NCBI RefSeq assembly: GCF_015706575.1
Contig: NW_024037057.1
Span: 248,001 to 312,000, forward strand
DNA length: 64,000 bases
Reading direction: 5' to 3'
From: Patiria miniata
Lineage: Eukaryota > Echinodermata > Asteroidea > Valvatida > Asterinidae
Below, piece after piece: positions 24,955 to 36,300 of the stretch; position 1 is the first letter of the stretch, and each line of letters opens with the position of its first letter. Both the position numbers and the translations under genes were made by a program. The notes beneath the pieces were generated by a model. That model was not told the DNA's origin, searched no databases, and saw only the letters and a program-made list of their open reading frames with translations.

Positions 24955-25737
24955 TCACATTGGTGTTATTGCTGGGCAGTCCAGGTAAGACATTTTCCAG
25001 TGCCTTAACAAACTCTTCCACCTTATCGGGATTGCGAGTCTTGCTGGTGTCGATGCGAGGTCTGCCCTCTTTCTTTGAAGCTTTACTTTGCAGCCTACGA
25101 GAAAATGGTCGGTGTCGCAGTCTGCGTTCTGGAAGCTGCGGGTCAGTTTGACACTTCCAAGACCACCGCGTCTTGTAAGCACCAGGTCGAGCTGGTGCCA
25201 GTGTTTGGACCTGGGGTGTCTCCAGGAGACCTTGTGCTGGGGCTTGGTGTCAAAGAAGGTGTTGGTGATGCATAGATTGTGGTGACAGCAGAGCTCTAGG
25301 AGGCGCTGCCCGTTTTCATTCATCTTCCCAACTCCATATTGGCCCAAGCAGGAGGGCCAATAGCTGTGATCGGCACCGACTCTGGCGTTGAAGTCACCAA
25401 GAACGAAGATTGTCTCTCGCTGAGGTACTTCTGTAACAGCGGAGCTAAAGTCTTCGTAGAAGTTGTCCTTTGTTTCCGCAGAGGATGTCAGTGTTGGTGC
25501 ATAGGCACTAATGCGGCTGACCATTCCTGCTGCTGTGTGGAGCTGGAGCTTGAGGATCCTTTCGAAGCCCTCAGTGGGTGGTAAAATGGAGCCCAGCAGT
25601 CCGTTCCTGACGGCAAAGATAACACCGTGTATCTTGGTCTCTTCAGGGGGTTTACCCTGCCAAAAGAAAGTAAAGTCCTTCTCCCTGATGGTGCCCGACG
25701 AGGACAATCTTGTCTCTTGGAGGGTGACAATGTCCAA
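24955..25737 (-). pseudogene. LINE AP-endonuclease fragment
   Basis: About 240 useful codons of an APE-like endonuclease: LQETRL, VIFAVRNGLL, ISAYAPT, LGDFNARVG and a late DHFLVGCKVKL region. The frame is lost near 25,030, after which the linker toward RT (SADWFEANAGEMLPLIKEKR) is read in another frame. Confidence 0.85.
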
Positions 25738-25742
25738 TTTTG

Positions 25743-25758
25743 AATTTGAATGCGATGT
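25743..25758. repeat. LINE target-site duplication, right copy
   Basis: Exact repeat of 22647-22662. It continues into array spacer ('actcccgcaagaaccattgttt'). Confidence 0.92.
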
Positions 25759-28224
25759 ACTCCCGCAAGAACCATTGTTTGGTGTATTTAAATATGAGGC
25801 GGTAGCTCATAATCATAGCAATTGAGTGTATAAAAACAAAACAAATAATGTGTATCTGTTTGTGCCCGTTTTACAAGTTCTAATTTTTTTCGCACTATAG
25901 TCATTGATCTGTACATAGCTTTTCGCGATTTTTAAAATTGAGGTTTGTCAAGATTGTACATATGAAGATTTTGCACCATGGAATTTGGATCGCCTTCAAA
26001 ATATTTTTAGCAATTCGCTTGTTATGTTCAGTTCGTTTTAGCACTGAAGTCTGTTTATTCACTGAAATGTGTGATTGTACAAAACAAACCATATTTCTGC
26101 AAATAACCAATGGTCTTTTTTAGTCAAAGAGGATATATCGTTTTGATATTTTGTAGATCATGTCATGTTTGTTGACAGTTTGTGATTTGCTAAATGAGTT
26201 TTTGACTTTTTAAAATTCGTGTTCTTATATAGAAAGCATCTATGTGCGCTTCAGAAATGTGATAAGTGTTAAACTTGGTGTTGCATGAAAAAGTTAAGTT
26301 ATTCAGTCCAGAAAAGAACGGATTGCTTACAGATATTGTAGCGGATGCAACATGGAATATAAATTGAATACAATTGAACAGTTTTTCGTTAAAATGTGTG
26401 TTTTCAAACAAATAGTAAAAGTGGTTTCATATTCAGATATACAAATATCCTAAGCAATGGTGTAAGTATACATCACTATTTTAGCGTTCTTTGGTTTGCA
26501 ATGAATGACCAACTGGTCTGCTCCTCAGATGCCAATCCTAGGGACACAAAACCAATCCCAAGAACATACAATGTCAGCTTGCTGCACTTCCTGCTGTACA
26601 AAGGTTCTTGTCTGGGTAATAAACTGATTGTTGTGACGAGGAACGAAGATCTGTGAAGTGATAAATAAAAATGGAGAAAGAAATATGTTTTGTCGTTATT
26701 TTTTTTCTGTCCTAACTTAGGAGCAGAGTTCTTATCAGGGCATACAAAGTCATCACGTGTCATACCCAAGTCTATCCAGTAGTCTGAACTAATCATAGGC
26801 TCATAAAACTTCAATTAACAGTTGCTACGTCTTGTTGCGATGATGTCGAGCTCGGACAAAATTAAAGGGGAGGCATCTCCATTGGTTATTGCCTTTGCTC
26901 AAAGGTTCTGATCTAAAGGAGATTCACTTCGGATCTGTTTGATATCTCTCGTATTTTTCAATAATGTTCTGCCGACACAGTAAGCAGATCCGTTAGTAAA
27001 CCCTTCAGTCCTGTATTCGTTTTCTTCATCATTGTCAACGCTCCGAGCATTGATCTGCCTACGTCAGCCACAAAACAAGAACTGCTGATGAAAACCCAAC
27101 TATAATAACAAAAAAAACATTAACCCTAACTCCCTAGGGGGTGTGCAAAATCGTATTGACATTGGAGGATTACGGACTGTTAGGGGTAGCGTATGCCTAT
27201 ATGATGAGATTTGCAGGCGTATACGCCTATCCTTTGTGTGAATTGATGCCTTCTTGTTTATTTTAAACCTTCATACGCATCGGTGAAATCGCTTCCAGAC
27301 TGTAAAAGAAACACCTCATATGCGATCCCAACAAAGCCACAATAATTGATTTTCTTTTAGGAGCTTTATTGCGCACCCCGCGCTGTCATCGCTATAGATT
27401 GGAAGCCACTTATTGACGTGCTTGTTGCTTTGCTAGCAGTTCAGTTAATTTTGTCTTAAAAGCCTAAAAGCGCAAATAACAACTTTGCAAATAAAGCTAG
27501 GATGGCTGCAAGAAGTTGCAGCTCCTTTGATGAGAAACACGTTTTCAAAAAATCGGTAGAGCTACGACAGGATAACTGGTTGGCTTGGTAACGCCCTCTG
27601 CAAATGGGGGACCATTCAATAGAGATATAAGTATTAGAGCCGATTCATCAGTGCATACTTCTGAAGTTTTTTCTTCATATCTCTCCCATACGTCGGTAAA
27701 CCTACACAGCAAAATTATAGACAACTGGATATGTACATGTACGTATAGCCCATTCCATCCAATGCGACATCTTTTTTTGGTAGCCGTTTCACAATGCCAA
27801 TCGATCGGCGTTTTAAGCGCATTGTTTTTGCAGTCATCGTTCAAAAGATGTGTACGTGCCCCCTGCACTCTAAAAAAAAAAATAATAGGCCTATTCACCT
27901 GAAAACATTTCAATTTGTTTACTTTTTTTAAATAATGGTTTCCCGGTTTTTTGGCATGTGTAACCCTCTGAAGAAATTTACCTTTGACCCATGTTGAATG
28001 TACATGAGAGTGCAGACTTCAAATGACAATGGCAACAAAACTTTTTAACAGGTTGAATTGAAACTTCACAGATGCATTACATATGTTCGGGGTCCTTTTA
28101 TTAGGGATGTTCATCTTTTGATTTAAAAAAATAAGTAATTATGTCAAACGCACAGGTAGCAGCTAGGACATGACTAGTTAAAGAACAATAGTATATCAGT
28201 TTTGGGGCTTGAGGCTGAAGATGG
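25759..28224. other. FReD-array spacer remnants and non-coding DNA
   Basis: No gene is seen. Bases 25,743-26,340 match the spacer blocks near 15,990 and 16,690. Bases 26,460-26,700 match 18,840-19,100. The array therefore once extended here, but no fibrinogen-domain sequence remains. Bases 26,830-28,220 show no recognisable feature. Confidence 0.5.
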
Positions 28225-28926
28225 AATTCGGGCGATTCACAACATTACTGGACTTAGCCCAGTCTAATGTGGCTTTCTTAGATGTAGGTAGCTCTCCAGC
28301 ACTTAACTGGTTCGTCACTCGTCACTCAAATTCTGATGGGAGGCAGGCCGGCTCTGGACAACAGACGCACATACATTGGGGATAGCCTGACTGTTTAACA
28401 AGGACAAACCACTGCACTCCCACCCGTATTATTAGTATGTGCATATGTGCGAACATAATTGATATATGGTCGTTAACTGTTTAAAGAGCCATTATCTCAG
28501 AAGGGGGCTCATGAATACGGACCGGGGAATCCCGGGTTCGCGAAAGCCAGATTAGACTGGCGGCTTGGTCCAGTAATGATGCAGTGCGCCACCAAGAGTT
28601 TGCCACAGAGAGTTCATTTTTCCCAGTGCATTGTGGGAGATGGTCGACAAATTCGCAGATCGGGACATTTGAAATTGTTAGTTTTTTTCCGGCGAGAAAG
28701 TTTGTAAGCGTATCATTCAAGTATCTGTGTTCCTCTTTTCGTTTTATCAATATGGAGGTTTTTTTTTGTAAGGCGGCAGAACGTTTTGCCCCAATCTATA
28801 TCAAATTAGCTCAAGTTTCCTACTGACACTCGTTCAAATGGGCCATGTTTTGTCGTCCGTGGCCTTGAAAAACAAACTCTCCGTGGCAAACTCTTGGTGG
28901 CGCAAGCATTGTGTATCGCCCGAATT
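28225..28926. mobile_element. Non-autonomous inverted-repeat element (MITE-like), about 0.7 kb
   Basis: The left end AATTCGGGCGATTCACAAC matches the inverse of the right end (ATTGTGTATCGCCCGAATT, ending 28926) with few changes. Internal inverse pairs also exist: the block 'agccacattagactgg' near 28,260 against 28,540, and 28,588-28,614 against 28,877-28,903. It has no coding sequence and no clear target duplication. Confidence 0.7.
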
Positions 28927-29503
28927 GAATCTTTAGCGGCAGTAGTGGGGCTGTTAAAGTCAACAAGCTGATACAATGTTACTAAAGCATGACAATGTTA
29001 CTAAAGCATGAAACTTCTTATGTTGTTTCTTCACTAAACTCATCATTAAGACCTACATTATAAGATTATGGAGCAATATCGAGACAGCCTAATTCAATAT
29101 TGCTCATATTACCCCGGACTGGGACCTTGAGTGCTGAAAAACATACAAAATGAAATTATGAAGTCTCAAAAAATTTCATTTGGCAAAGAAAAGGTCCTTA
29201 GTATTTCACCAACCAAGTTGGAAGATTCAATTCAATTATTTAAAGGAGCATTTTCTTCAATATGTTGCACATGAGAGGAAAGTCAAGTGATTTTAAAATG
29301 AGGCTAAAGACTAGACTTGTTCGTGTCCAGCCATGGTCCAAGTGTTTGAAAAGACTAACTTCTTCATTCTGTGTTATTATGAGGAAATGTGTACAAATAG
29401 AGACTAAAGGCCTACCAGACATTTAATATTTTCTTTTTTTTTGGGCAGTTGATGCAGCACTAGATACTGATGGGTTGTTGTACTGTTGTTTCAGGTGCAA
29501 TGT

Positions 29504-30205
29504 AATTCGTCACTGACACCACGAACTGACACCATCTGCATCACACGTGTACAAAAACATTTACAATTTAAAATTTTCTTTTTTTGCCGATATTAGCAGA
29601 TTGTATCATGAAGTTTAACATGACGAAGTTAAAATTGCTGAAATCATCTAAAATAAGCAAATTTTACTTATGAATGTTCAAGACATTGGTCATTTCTGGT
29701 GTTTTTTGTTACCACGAAGTGACACTGCACAGGGTGTCAGTTCGGGGGAAAAAAATTACGTGTTTTCGGAGAGTGCGCGCATGCAATAGCGTTAGGGAGT
29801 GTCATTTCGTGAAAACGAAAATTAACGTGTTTTTGGAGAGTGCGCGCACGCATGCGCAGTGTGCACGCGCACTCTCCCAAAACACGTCAATTTTTGTTTT
29901 CACGAACTTACACTCACGAACGCTATTGCATGCGCGCACTTTCAAAAATCACATAAATTTTCGTTTTCTCGAACTGACACCCGTCTTAATCATTTAATTG
30001 CTAATTAACTAAGCATATTTTCACAATATAACGTTTATAATTGAGTAGTTAAAGCATTTTCACGTTAAGTGATACTAAAACCTCTAAGATAGATAGATTA
30101 TTTTACTGAATAAATTCGTGTCAATCCTTTAAAAGCGTTTTTCTCCGATTTGTATTTCTGCAACGCTGACCACCGGGTGTCAGTTCGTGGTGTCGGTGAC
30201 GAATT
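29504..30205. mobile_element. Foldback/MITE element, 702 bases
   Basis: Terminal inverted repeats of 30 bases (29504-29533 and 30176-30205) differ at one base. They carry two 'CACGAACTGACACC'-like modules. A second, inner palindrome spans about 29,725-29,990 and is centred near 29,850, with GGAGAGTGCGCGC arms. The whole element would fold into a long hairpin. No coding sequence. Confidence 0.82.
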
Positions 30206-30744
30206 GTCTTGTATTACATGTTTTCAACAAGACTTACCACTCCCACTTGGGGTCAACATGCAAATTCAGGTCAAAGTAATCATACGTACAGTGTGTATGA
30301 CTCCACCCCGCTAGTTATTTAAATAATACAGATGTTTATGACCGAGGGAATAAAGCGCGTGATGCTACAACCCCTGTCAGGCGAACTTATAATCATTCCT
30401 GAATCCATGTCATCTCCTAAGTTTAGGCACAACCACTGTTGTGAGTCCTATTGGCTGTCAAATAAACTCGACCATGAAAGAATTTAATGAAAAGAAACAA
30501 AACATTCCAGTTACGCTGGACACTTGCAGCAATATGGGTAATAATAATTACCGGCAATGGGGTAATAGGGAGACTTTCCCATAGACTTGTGCACACAAAA
30601 CAAATCCGATTTCAATGTGCCCTAACCCAATATTCCCTTGTCCTTTTTCCCACGAATTTCGGTATTTTTACTAATTAGACCACGAGCAACAAATATAACC
30701 TGATTTCGACAGCATTTTTTTTTCCTCTAAAGGGGGGCTGCGCC

Positions 30745-30774
30745 AATAGGGAGACACCTAGGTGTCTCCCTATT
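30745..30774. repeat. Perfect 30-base palindrome
   Basis: The left half AATAGGGAGACACCT is followed directly by its inverse. A further 'gtgtctccctact' lies just after. The surrounding bases (30,600-30,720) share a block in inverse with about 52,990-53,040, so this lies in a dispersed repeat. Confidence 0.85.
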
Positions 30775-30842
30775 AAGCCCGTGTCTCCCTACTATCGAAC
30801 TTTCTACGCCAACGTGTCTCACTAATAGTACATTTGTAGGAA

Positions 30843-31119
30843 TATACAGTTATACCAATTGTCAATCTACTTTGAAGACAGTAGTCTCATCTCCTGATCA
30901 TTCGAGTTGTCCTCCGAAGAAAAAGCCTCGCGTGGTTCCCGCCTCCTACAAGGTAAATACAAATCAAAATGTACAAGTTTTTAAGAGGAGCCAGACTTAC
31001 CGTTTGCTTGTATAATGTTCGAGATTGCAAATTTCACTTAATGAAAAGACTTTTAACTTACAATTTTCCAGAGTTATGGCAGTGGATATTAAATATTGAG
31101 TGAGGACACTCGTGACTGT
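30843..31119 (+). repeat. Duplicated segment with exon-like structure, copy 1
   Basis: It repeats at 31705-31974 with about 90 percent or more identity. It contains a possible exon ending CTACAAG|gtaaat that could be read as CPPKKKPRVVPASYK, and a good acceptor (ttacaattttccag) near 31,072. I do not recognise a protein family. The conserved splice-like signals make an old duplicated gene fragment possible. Confidence 0.6.
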
Positions 31120-31704
31120 AAAAAAATTGTCGTTTATAAATCTGATTGAGTACAGTTAGGAAGTGTTAAAACGTTTTTACTGATAACACCATCGGTGTTC
31201 TCTTTAGAATTGTGATAAGTGCTTTAGATTGAAAAGTTGATTCAGTGCTGCGTGCAATTTTTCCTTTTTAACTTGATTCAGTTCAGTGATTCAGAAAAGA
31301 ACGTTTTACTGACAGGTGTATGGTAATGATTGGTAACGTTAATATTTATATTTGGTCGGATAAGCACTCAGAAAGTTGTCTATTTATACTTTTTCAAACA
31401 TTGCTGCAAGGACATAATGCAAATTTATTTTCACTTTTGGGCGGTAAAAAAAATATATAAAAACATTGGCGGTAGATAATAACTCTTTGATTGCGTTAAG
31501 ATTTGAAGACTGCAAGATAATGCATGTAAAAGCAAACTATATATCTTTGCAATTCTAAATTTTAGAATGGTATCGAACGTGACTTTTCAGCAAGCATTAA
31601 TTGTTTTTTAACCATACCACTTGAATAGTTTTGACTGCAAAACTAAGCTGAGTAATTAGATATAGGGATTGGTTTTGTGTGAAATTGGTAAGTAGCACTA
31701 AATA
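31120..31704. repeat. FReD-array spacer remnant
   Basis: Bases 31,130-31,490 are related to 15,385-15,890, including 'aaatctgattgagtacagtt', 'gaacgttt..tgacaggtgta' and 'tttattttcacttttg.gcg'. This is the furthest trace of the array and lies between the two copies of the duplicated segment. Confidence 0.55.
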
Positions 31705-31974
31705 TACAGTTAAACCAAATGTCAATCTACTTTGAAAACAGTAGTCTCATCTCCTGATCATTAGAGTTGTCCTCCGAAGAAAAAGCCTCTCGTGGTTCCC
31801 GCCTCCTACAAGGTAAATACAAAAGGTAAAAGTTTTTAAGAGGAGCCAGACTTACCTTTTGCTTGTATAATGTTCGAGATTGCATATTTCACTTAATAGA
31901 AAAGACTTTTAACTTACAATTTTCCAGAGTTATGTCAGTGGATATTAAATATAGAGTGAGGACCTTCGTGACTC
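31705..31974 (+). repeat. Duplicated segment with exon-like structure, copy 2
   Basis: Second copy of 30843-31119. After the shared acceptor an open stretch of about 45 codons runs to TAG at 32,061 (reading SVDIKYRVRTFVTQMCALQT). It is not recognised. Confidence 0.55.
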
Positions 31975-32633
31975 AAATGTGTGCATTGCAGACAAATCTC
32001 AAGTCTGTGCCAAATATCAATATTCTTTCGGAAACGCAAAGGATTGTGGGCGAGTCAAACTAGAGTTTCACGTTCAGAAATGAACGCTGTGTCTATGAAA
32101 ATCAGACTCCAATGAAAATCGGTTTCCTTTTATTCCCACTGGTTAAACCCCGCCGGGAGTACATGTGCACAACAAGCGCTGGCTGTTGCAAGAATAAGTC
32201 TTGCATGATTGCAGAAAAGTCTTGCACTGAAAACAAATCGATTAAAACGATCCCAGTCTGAGCTTAAAAAGGCGATGCCGAAAAATGCGACGCCGGTGTC
32301 ACATAATATGGCAAAAGCCTTTTGGCCAATTGTCGGGACAAACAGACAAATCAGACCAACCGACCCGACCATCAAGTATTAAGTAATATGTAGAAGCTTC
32401 TGTCAGAGCTTATTTCATAAAGGAGTCTTAAATTCACACTTCATCGGCTTTAGTGACTTTTGTTTCAGGACGCCATACGTAGTTTCCAATCACGGTGGTC
32501 CATTCTGACCTCGTTCTCCATAAATTGTCTCATGAGGGCGCTATCAGCCGCTTTATACCGTTATTATCCGTTCGGCTTGTGCTTGTGGATAAAGGTATGA
32601 AAGATTTCAAGTCTGTGTTTATATTGACAAATA

Positions 32634-32850
32634 CAGTCGAATCCCGTTATAACGAGCTCGGTCCTAACGATATCTCAGATGTAACAAGCACATTCTCCCA
32701 GTCCCGATCAATTTGTGTACATTACTATGGGGAAATATTTGGTTATTACGGCACGGACATAACAAGACTTCGGCTGTTAGGACGATTTTTGCCGACCCAA
32801 TGCGGGGAAAAGCATTGCTTTCAACCCATTTACAACGACAGCTTTTCAGA
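32634..32850. mobile_element. Pogo/Tigger-like element end
   Basis: CAGTCGAATCCCGTTATAACGA after a TA is a typical pogo/Tigger terminal sequence. Shorter 'taacgA'-like subterminal repeats follow. The opposite end was not found, so it is a fragment. The open frame across it is not a gene. Confidence 0.6.
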
Positions 32851-33044
32851 ACCACACGGGCATTATATTACAGCTTGTGAACGACAGACCTTTTGTCCTG
32901 AGACGGGTATATGCTCCCGACTTCCAATTCAAGCAACACACTTAAGCTTCACCCATCAATGTACCTATGTAAAGACTTCCACCCAACGTTTTTTCATCTC
33001 GCCGATCTTTATAAATAAATTCAATAGGACTGTGATAATCGGCA

Positions 33045-33115
33045 CGGTGGACCGCTGGTCTAGTCGCTAATCCCCCGCTACGGTTTCCCTTAGCATGACC
33101 AGGGTTTGAAATTTG
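33045..33115 (+). repeat. Possible tRNA-derived SINE head
   Basis: TGGTCTAGTCGCTAA resembles an A box and AGGGTTTGAAAT resembles a B box about 40 bases later. There is no convincing cloverleaf. It lies just past the SLC18B1 stop. Confidence 0.35.
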
Positions 33116-33236
33116 CTTACGACTGCGGTACCACGTTTCTAGATTATTACAAACGGACAATAGGGGGCGCTCAGAAAATAAGTGTTGACATTGTAAGGAA
33201 TAGCATTAAGTACTGCCTCCATTTACGTTCTCAGTG

Positions 33237-33242
33237 TTTATT
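33237..33242 (-). terminator. Poly(A) signal AATAAA after the SLC18B1 stop
   Basis: AATAAA on the - strand starts seven bases after the stop codon, which would make a very short 3' UTR. A further - strand AATAAA near 32,126 is an alternative. Confidence 0.35.
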
Positions 33243-33248
33243 TGCAAC

Positions 33249-33396
33249 CTACCCTTTTCCGCATCGAAACTCCCAGATGCCAAAAAGACACGTGATGATC
33301 AAAACAGTGAATGAGGTACAAGCGATGGTCATAATCGAATAGCCGAACCCGTAATACTCTGTGATGACGCCCCCTAGCAACGGGCCCGCCAATGAG
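33249..33396 (-). CDS. SLC18B1: SLC18B1 exon 12 and stop
   Basis: One hundred and forty-eight bases with stop: SLAGPLLGGVITEYYGFGYS, TM12 (IMTIACTSFTVLIITCLFGI), then WEFRCGKG. A donor-like G|gtaggt overlaps the stop, so an isoform with a longer tail cannot be excluded. Confidence 0.87.
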
Positions 33397-36300
33397 CTAA
33401 TAGGAAAAATCAAAATGTATTTGTGTTCATTTAATTTCTGGTGGTGATTCAAGAGATATACACCATCTTTAGTATGAAAGAAGTAATTGTATTTGTGGGA
33501 TGATTGACATATTAAAGGGCAATGGAGAAAGTATGTAACCAAACTATTGTATCAACTGTGCCTTTTTCTCATGTTATGTTAATTTTACTTATACAGGTAC
33601 CATGTAACTATGTTGGCAGCATGAAAAAGAAGGAGGAGAAGGAGCATGTGGAGATTAAGGTCTTATCTAAATTTAAAAATTCATTAGCAGAATGCATTCG
33701 GTGCACGACCTGTAGGTGGCGCTTTTTGGCCAAGTTGCAAAGGAAGTACACACTGCGCAGGCGGAATCTTTTGGCTCAAACGTTTGGCCAAACCGAGGCT
33801 GTGTAAGCTTTCACCATTGATTTACACTGGCGATTTTTTCCCCTTGTTTCGTAAATTCTTATCAGAAGATAAAGAGAGCACGATTGCGGACCTAGCTTTC
33901 AGTCATTCCGCAAATAGCGCCACCAACGGTGTCTTATTGACCCGCTTACCCAAGTGCGTACGAACTGTGCCAAAGGCCGGATATAACAGCAGTCAAACCT
34001 ATTCCACTCGGTATGTCATACCACCTGTAGGATTGAGGTTTTTATTGTGTTAATCCGAAACTGAAAACTTTTGTTTTTAACAGTACAATTGTGTAACTTC
34101 TGTACCAGCTTTACTGAGCTATTGGACTTGTTATTCATCTGGGGATTTTTCTAAACAAAATAACAGCAGCCTATACATGTATACATTAAATTCAAAGTTA
34201 GCAAAAAAAAAGGCGTTGCATATTTCTGAATTGAATATGCCCATTATATGCATATCACTCTAAACGAGGCATCAATTCTTTGACCAAGTTCGATTTGGTT
34301 TCATGTACATAAAAACGCCGATGGGTGGTTTTTTTTCTCGTTCTTTTTTTTGGTGGATTTTTTAGAAAGTTTGTTTAGCATTTGTCCGTGCTTCAGTAAT
34401 GTTGCAATAATGTGTTAGTATAAACAGTTACAAGAGTTAAAAACGAACAGTGTAGTAATTGCACTTACTCTGCAGAACGTAACATGTCTACGAACGTTGG
34501 AGTAGCCAACATGGTAAACGTTGCGGCTGAGATGGGTATGGTAACGCTGGGAAGTACCCCGGTCCTGTAGGAGAAACGTTTCAGGTGTTTAAACGTTTTC
34601 CAAGCTGTTCCGACAGATGATTATACAGGGACGTTCGCAAATGTGTTAAAACAGGAGCGTTACTTAACGATCTTGAAACTCTTCCACGTTTTGAGGCGTT
34701 TCGAAGCGTTCCTAACAATAACCAATTTTCAAGAGTAAACTTACACAGGCAAGTGCAAAATCTGCGGTAGCCCTAACAGCAGAAACAGTCCACCACTGCC
34801 GGATGCACCTACTACAATTAGTATTCTAGCGCATTTCTGACATGAGGAAATCAAAAATTGTCAAATTAATACACAAAAAAAATCAAAGTATTAATGTTGA
34901 GCTTTTTCTTATCATTGTTATTATTATCAGTATGAAGTTTTATCCTTCATTTTTTTTTTTTTTTGCCGTTTACCGCTTATAATAGTTAATATAATGTAAA
35001 TCAGATCCCAACCAGCCAACCGATCCCGTTAGCTCGGTGGTCGAGTGGTAAGACCTCTGCACTAGAAAGCATGAGTGGGTTTGAGTCCCACACGAGTGAT
35101 TTTTTTCTTCAAACTCTCACTCGGGAGGTAACACACTGAGTAAACAGTGTTTAAACGTCGGTGAAGGGCAAAAACCTAATTAGATTGATACTACCCCAAT
35201 GCAAAATTCCATCTCATTCTAATCAGTTATATCCTGCTACAAAATAAACTCCTACATTTTGTGTCTAATTCGGAGCGATGCATAGTCTTTCAATTGTCAT
35301 TAAAAGTAACGCCTTAACGCACACCCCCCCCCCCCCACACACACACCCATACGCCCTGGCATTTGCTCTTACCTTTGCGTCCGCAATGGCACCCCAGATC
35401 ACTGAGAATAAGCCGTAGCCCAAACCCAAGCTAACAAAGAGCAGACTTATCGCCATCACACTAAAATTAAGCTATCAAGAAGAAAGTGTCGATCAAATAA
35501 AATGTGTATTGGAAAAAAAAAATATCGTCAAAAAGTATTTTACGGGAAACTTTGGAGAAGAGATGGACCCTTCCTGCCTGTTAATCAAACAGTGCACATT
35601 GACAAATAAGATCACGACTTTTGGTCACGTGACCACATCAGCGCGGTTAAACTCGGTCACAAGGGCAGACAAAATACACACACCGAAGGATATATCATCA
35701 AAACTCTGAATGGCCCATTTTAACTTTGCCACTTAAACTCGCATATCGTGATTTTAAAAAAAAATGTTATTTGAAGAAAATGTCAATTTTGTCTCCATTA
35801 CCTCGTCCAGAAAAATTGCCAGAGTTGGCTGCAGGGACGCAGTGGCTGCAAAGCCAACGAAGTTGGCGAATAAAGCGACCCAGACGGCAGGTATACTGAG
35901 CACTCGGCTCACAGAACCAGACTCCTCTGCCTCGTTCCCTGATCAAAAATGGTAAATAACATTGTACGAAGTCAGCAGGGAACAACAACCTGAATCTGGC
36001 GCCCTATTTGGTCTGGTACCCTCATGTACAAATGTGGAGCTTATGTACTTTTATTTAATCACTGATGTCCGGGGTTAGAATCTGATGCTAACTGCAGCTT
36101 AACATTGATTGGTCATTTTTTTCCGCCAATGAGGGCGTTGTCTTCCCATTAGGACGTTAAAACAACAGACGTGAATCCAAGTTTGCTTGAGGTAAGTTTA
36201 TACAGAATCGGGAATTGCATCTTCGCCCACGAGTTTAGCACCATTTTGTATCTCATCCCAGTAAACGAAACACCAGTAAAGAACCTGTTTGTTTGAGGAG

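Larger units (their letters stand above)
22663..25742 (-). mobile_element. LINE retrotransposon, 5'-truncated, clade uncertain (short RTE-like layout)
   Basis: About 3.08 kb with one former ORF holding endonuclease then reverse transcriptase. The APE-type endonuclease begins at the very 5' edge with DIVTLQETRL, so the first tens of residues are lost. FVLGDFNARVGADHS lies further on. The RT has QCGFRARRSTIDM, GVKQGCVFAPTLF and the catalytic FLYADDAA. A C2H2-like finger (CAHCGRECHSRIGLYSHSRRC-type, 22,730-22,800) ends the protein. The stop is near 22682 and the 3' tail is only about 20 bases without a clear poly(A). Three defects are visible: a frameshift near 25,030, an in-frame stop at 24719-24721, and an in-frame TAA near 24,250. 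The perfect 16-base duplication suggests a fairly recent insertion. Confidence 0.9.

Noticed and set aside
27545-27913. Overlapping open frames on both strands, over 100 codons each
   Set aside because: Both strands are open by chance composition. No motif and no splice context.
32495-33070. Open frame of 191 codons on the + strand
   Set aside because: It runs through a pogo/Tigger-like terminal sequence and the phrase-like repeats of its subterminal region. No protein signature is present.
35026-35100. A tRNA gene
   Set aside because: The T arm is good but the acceptor stem pairs poorly and a SINE-like body follows. A tRNA-derived SINE is more likely.
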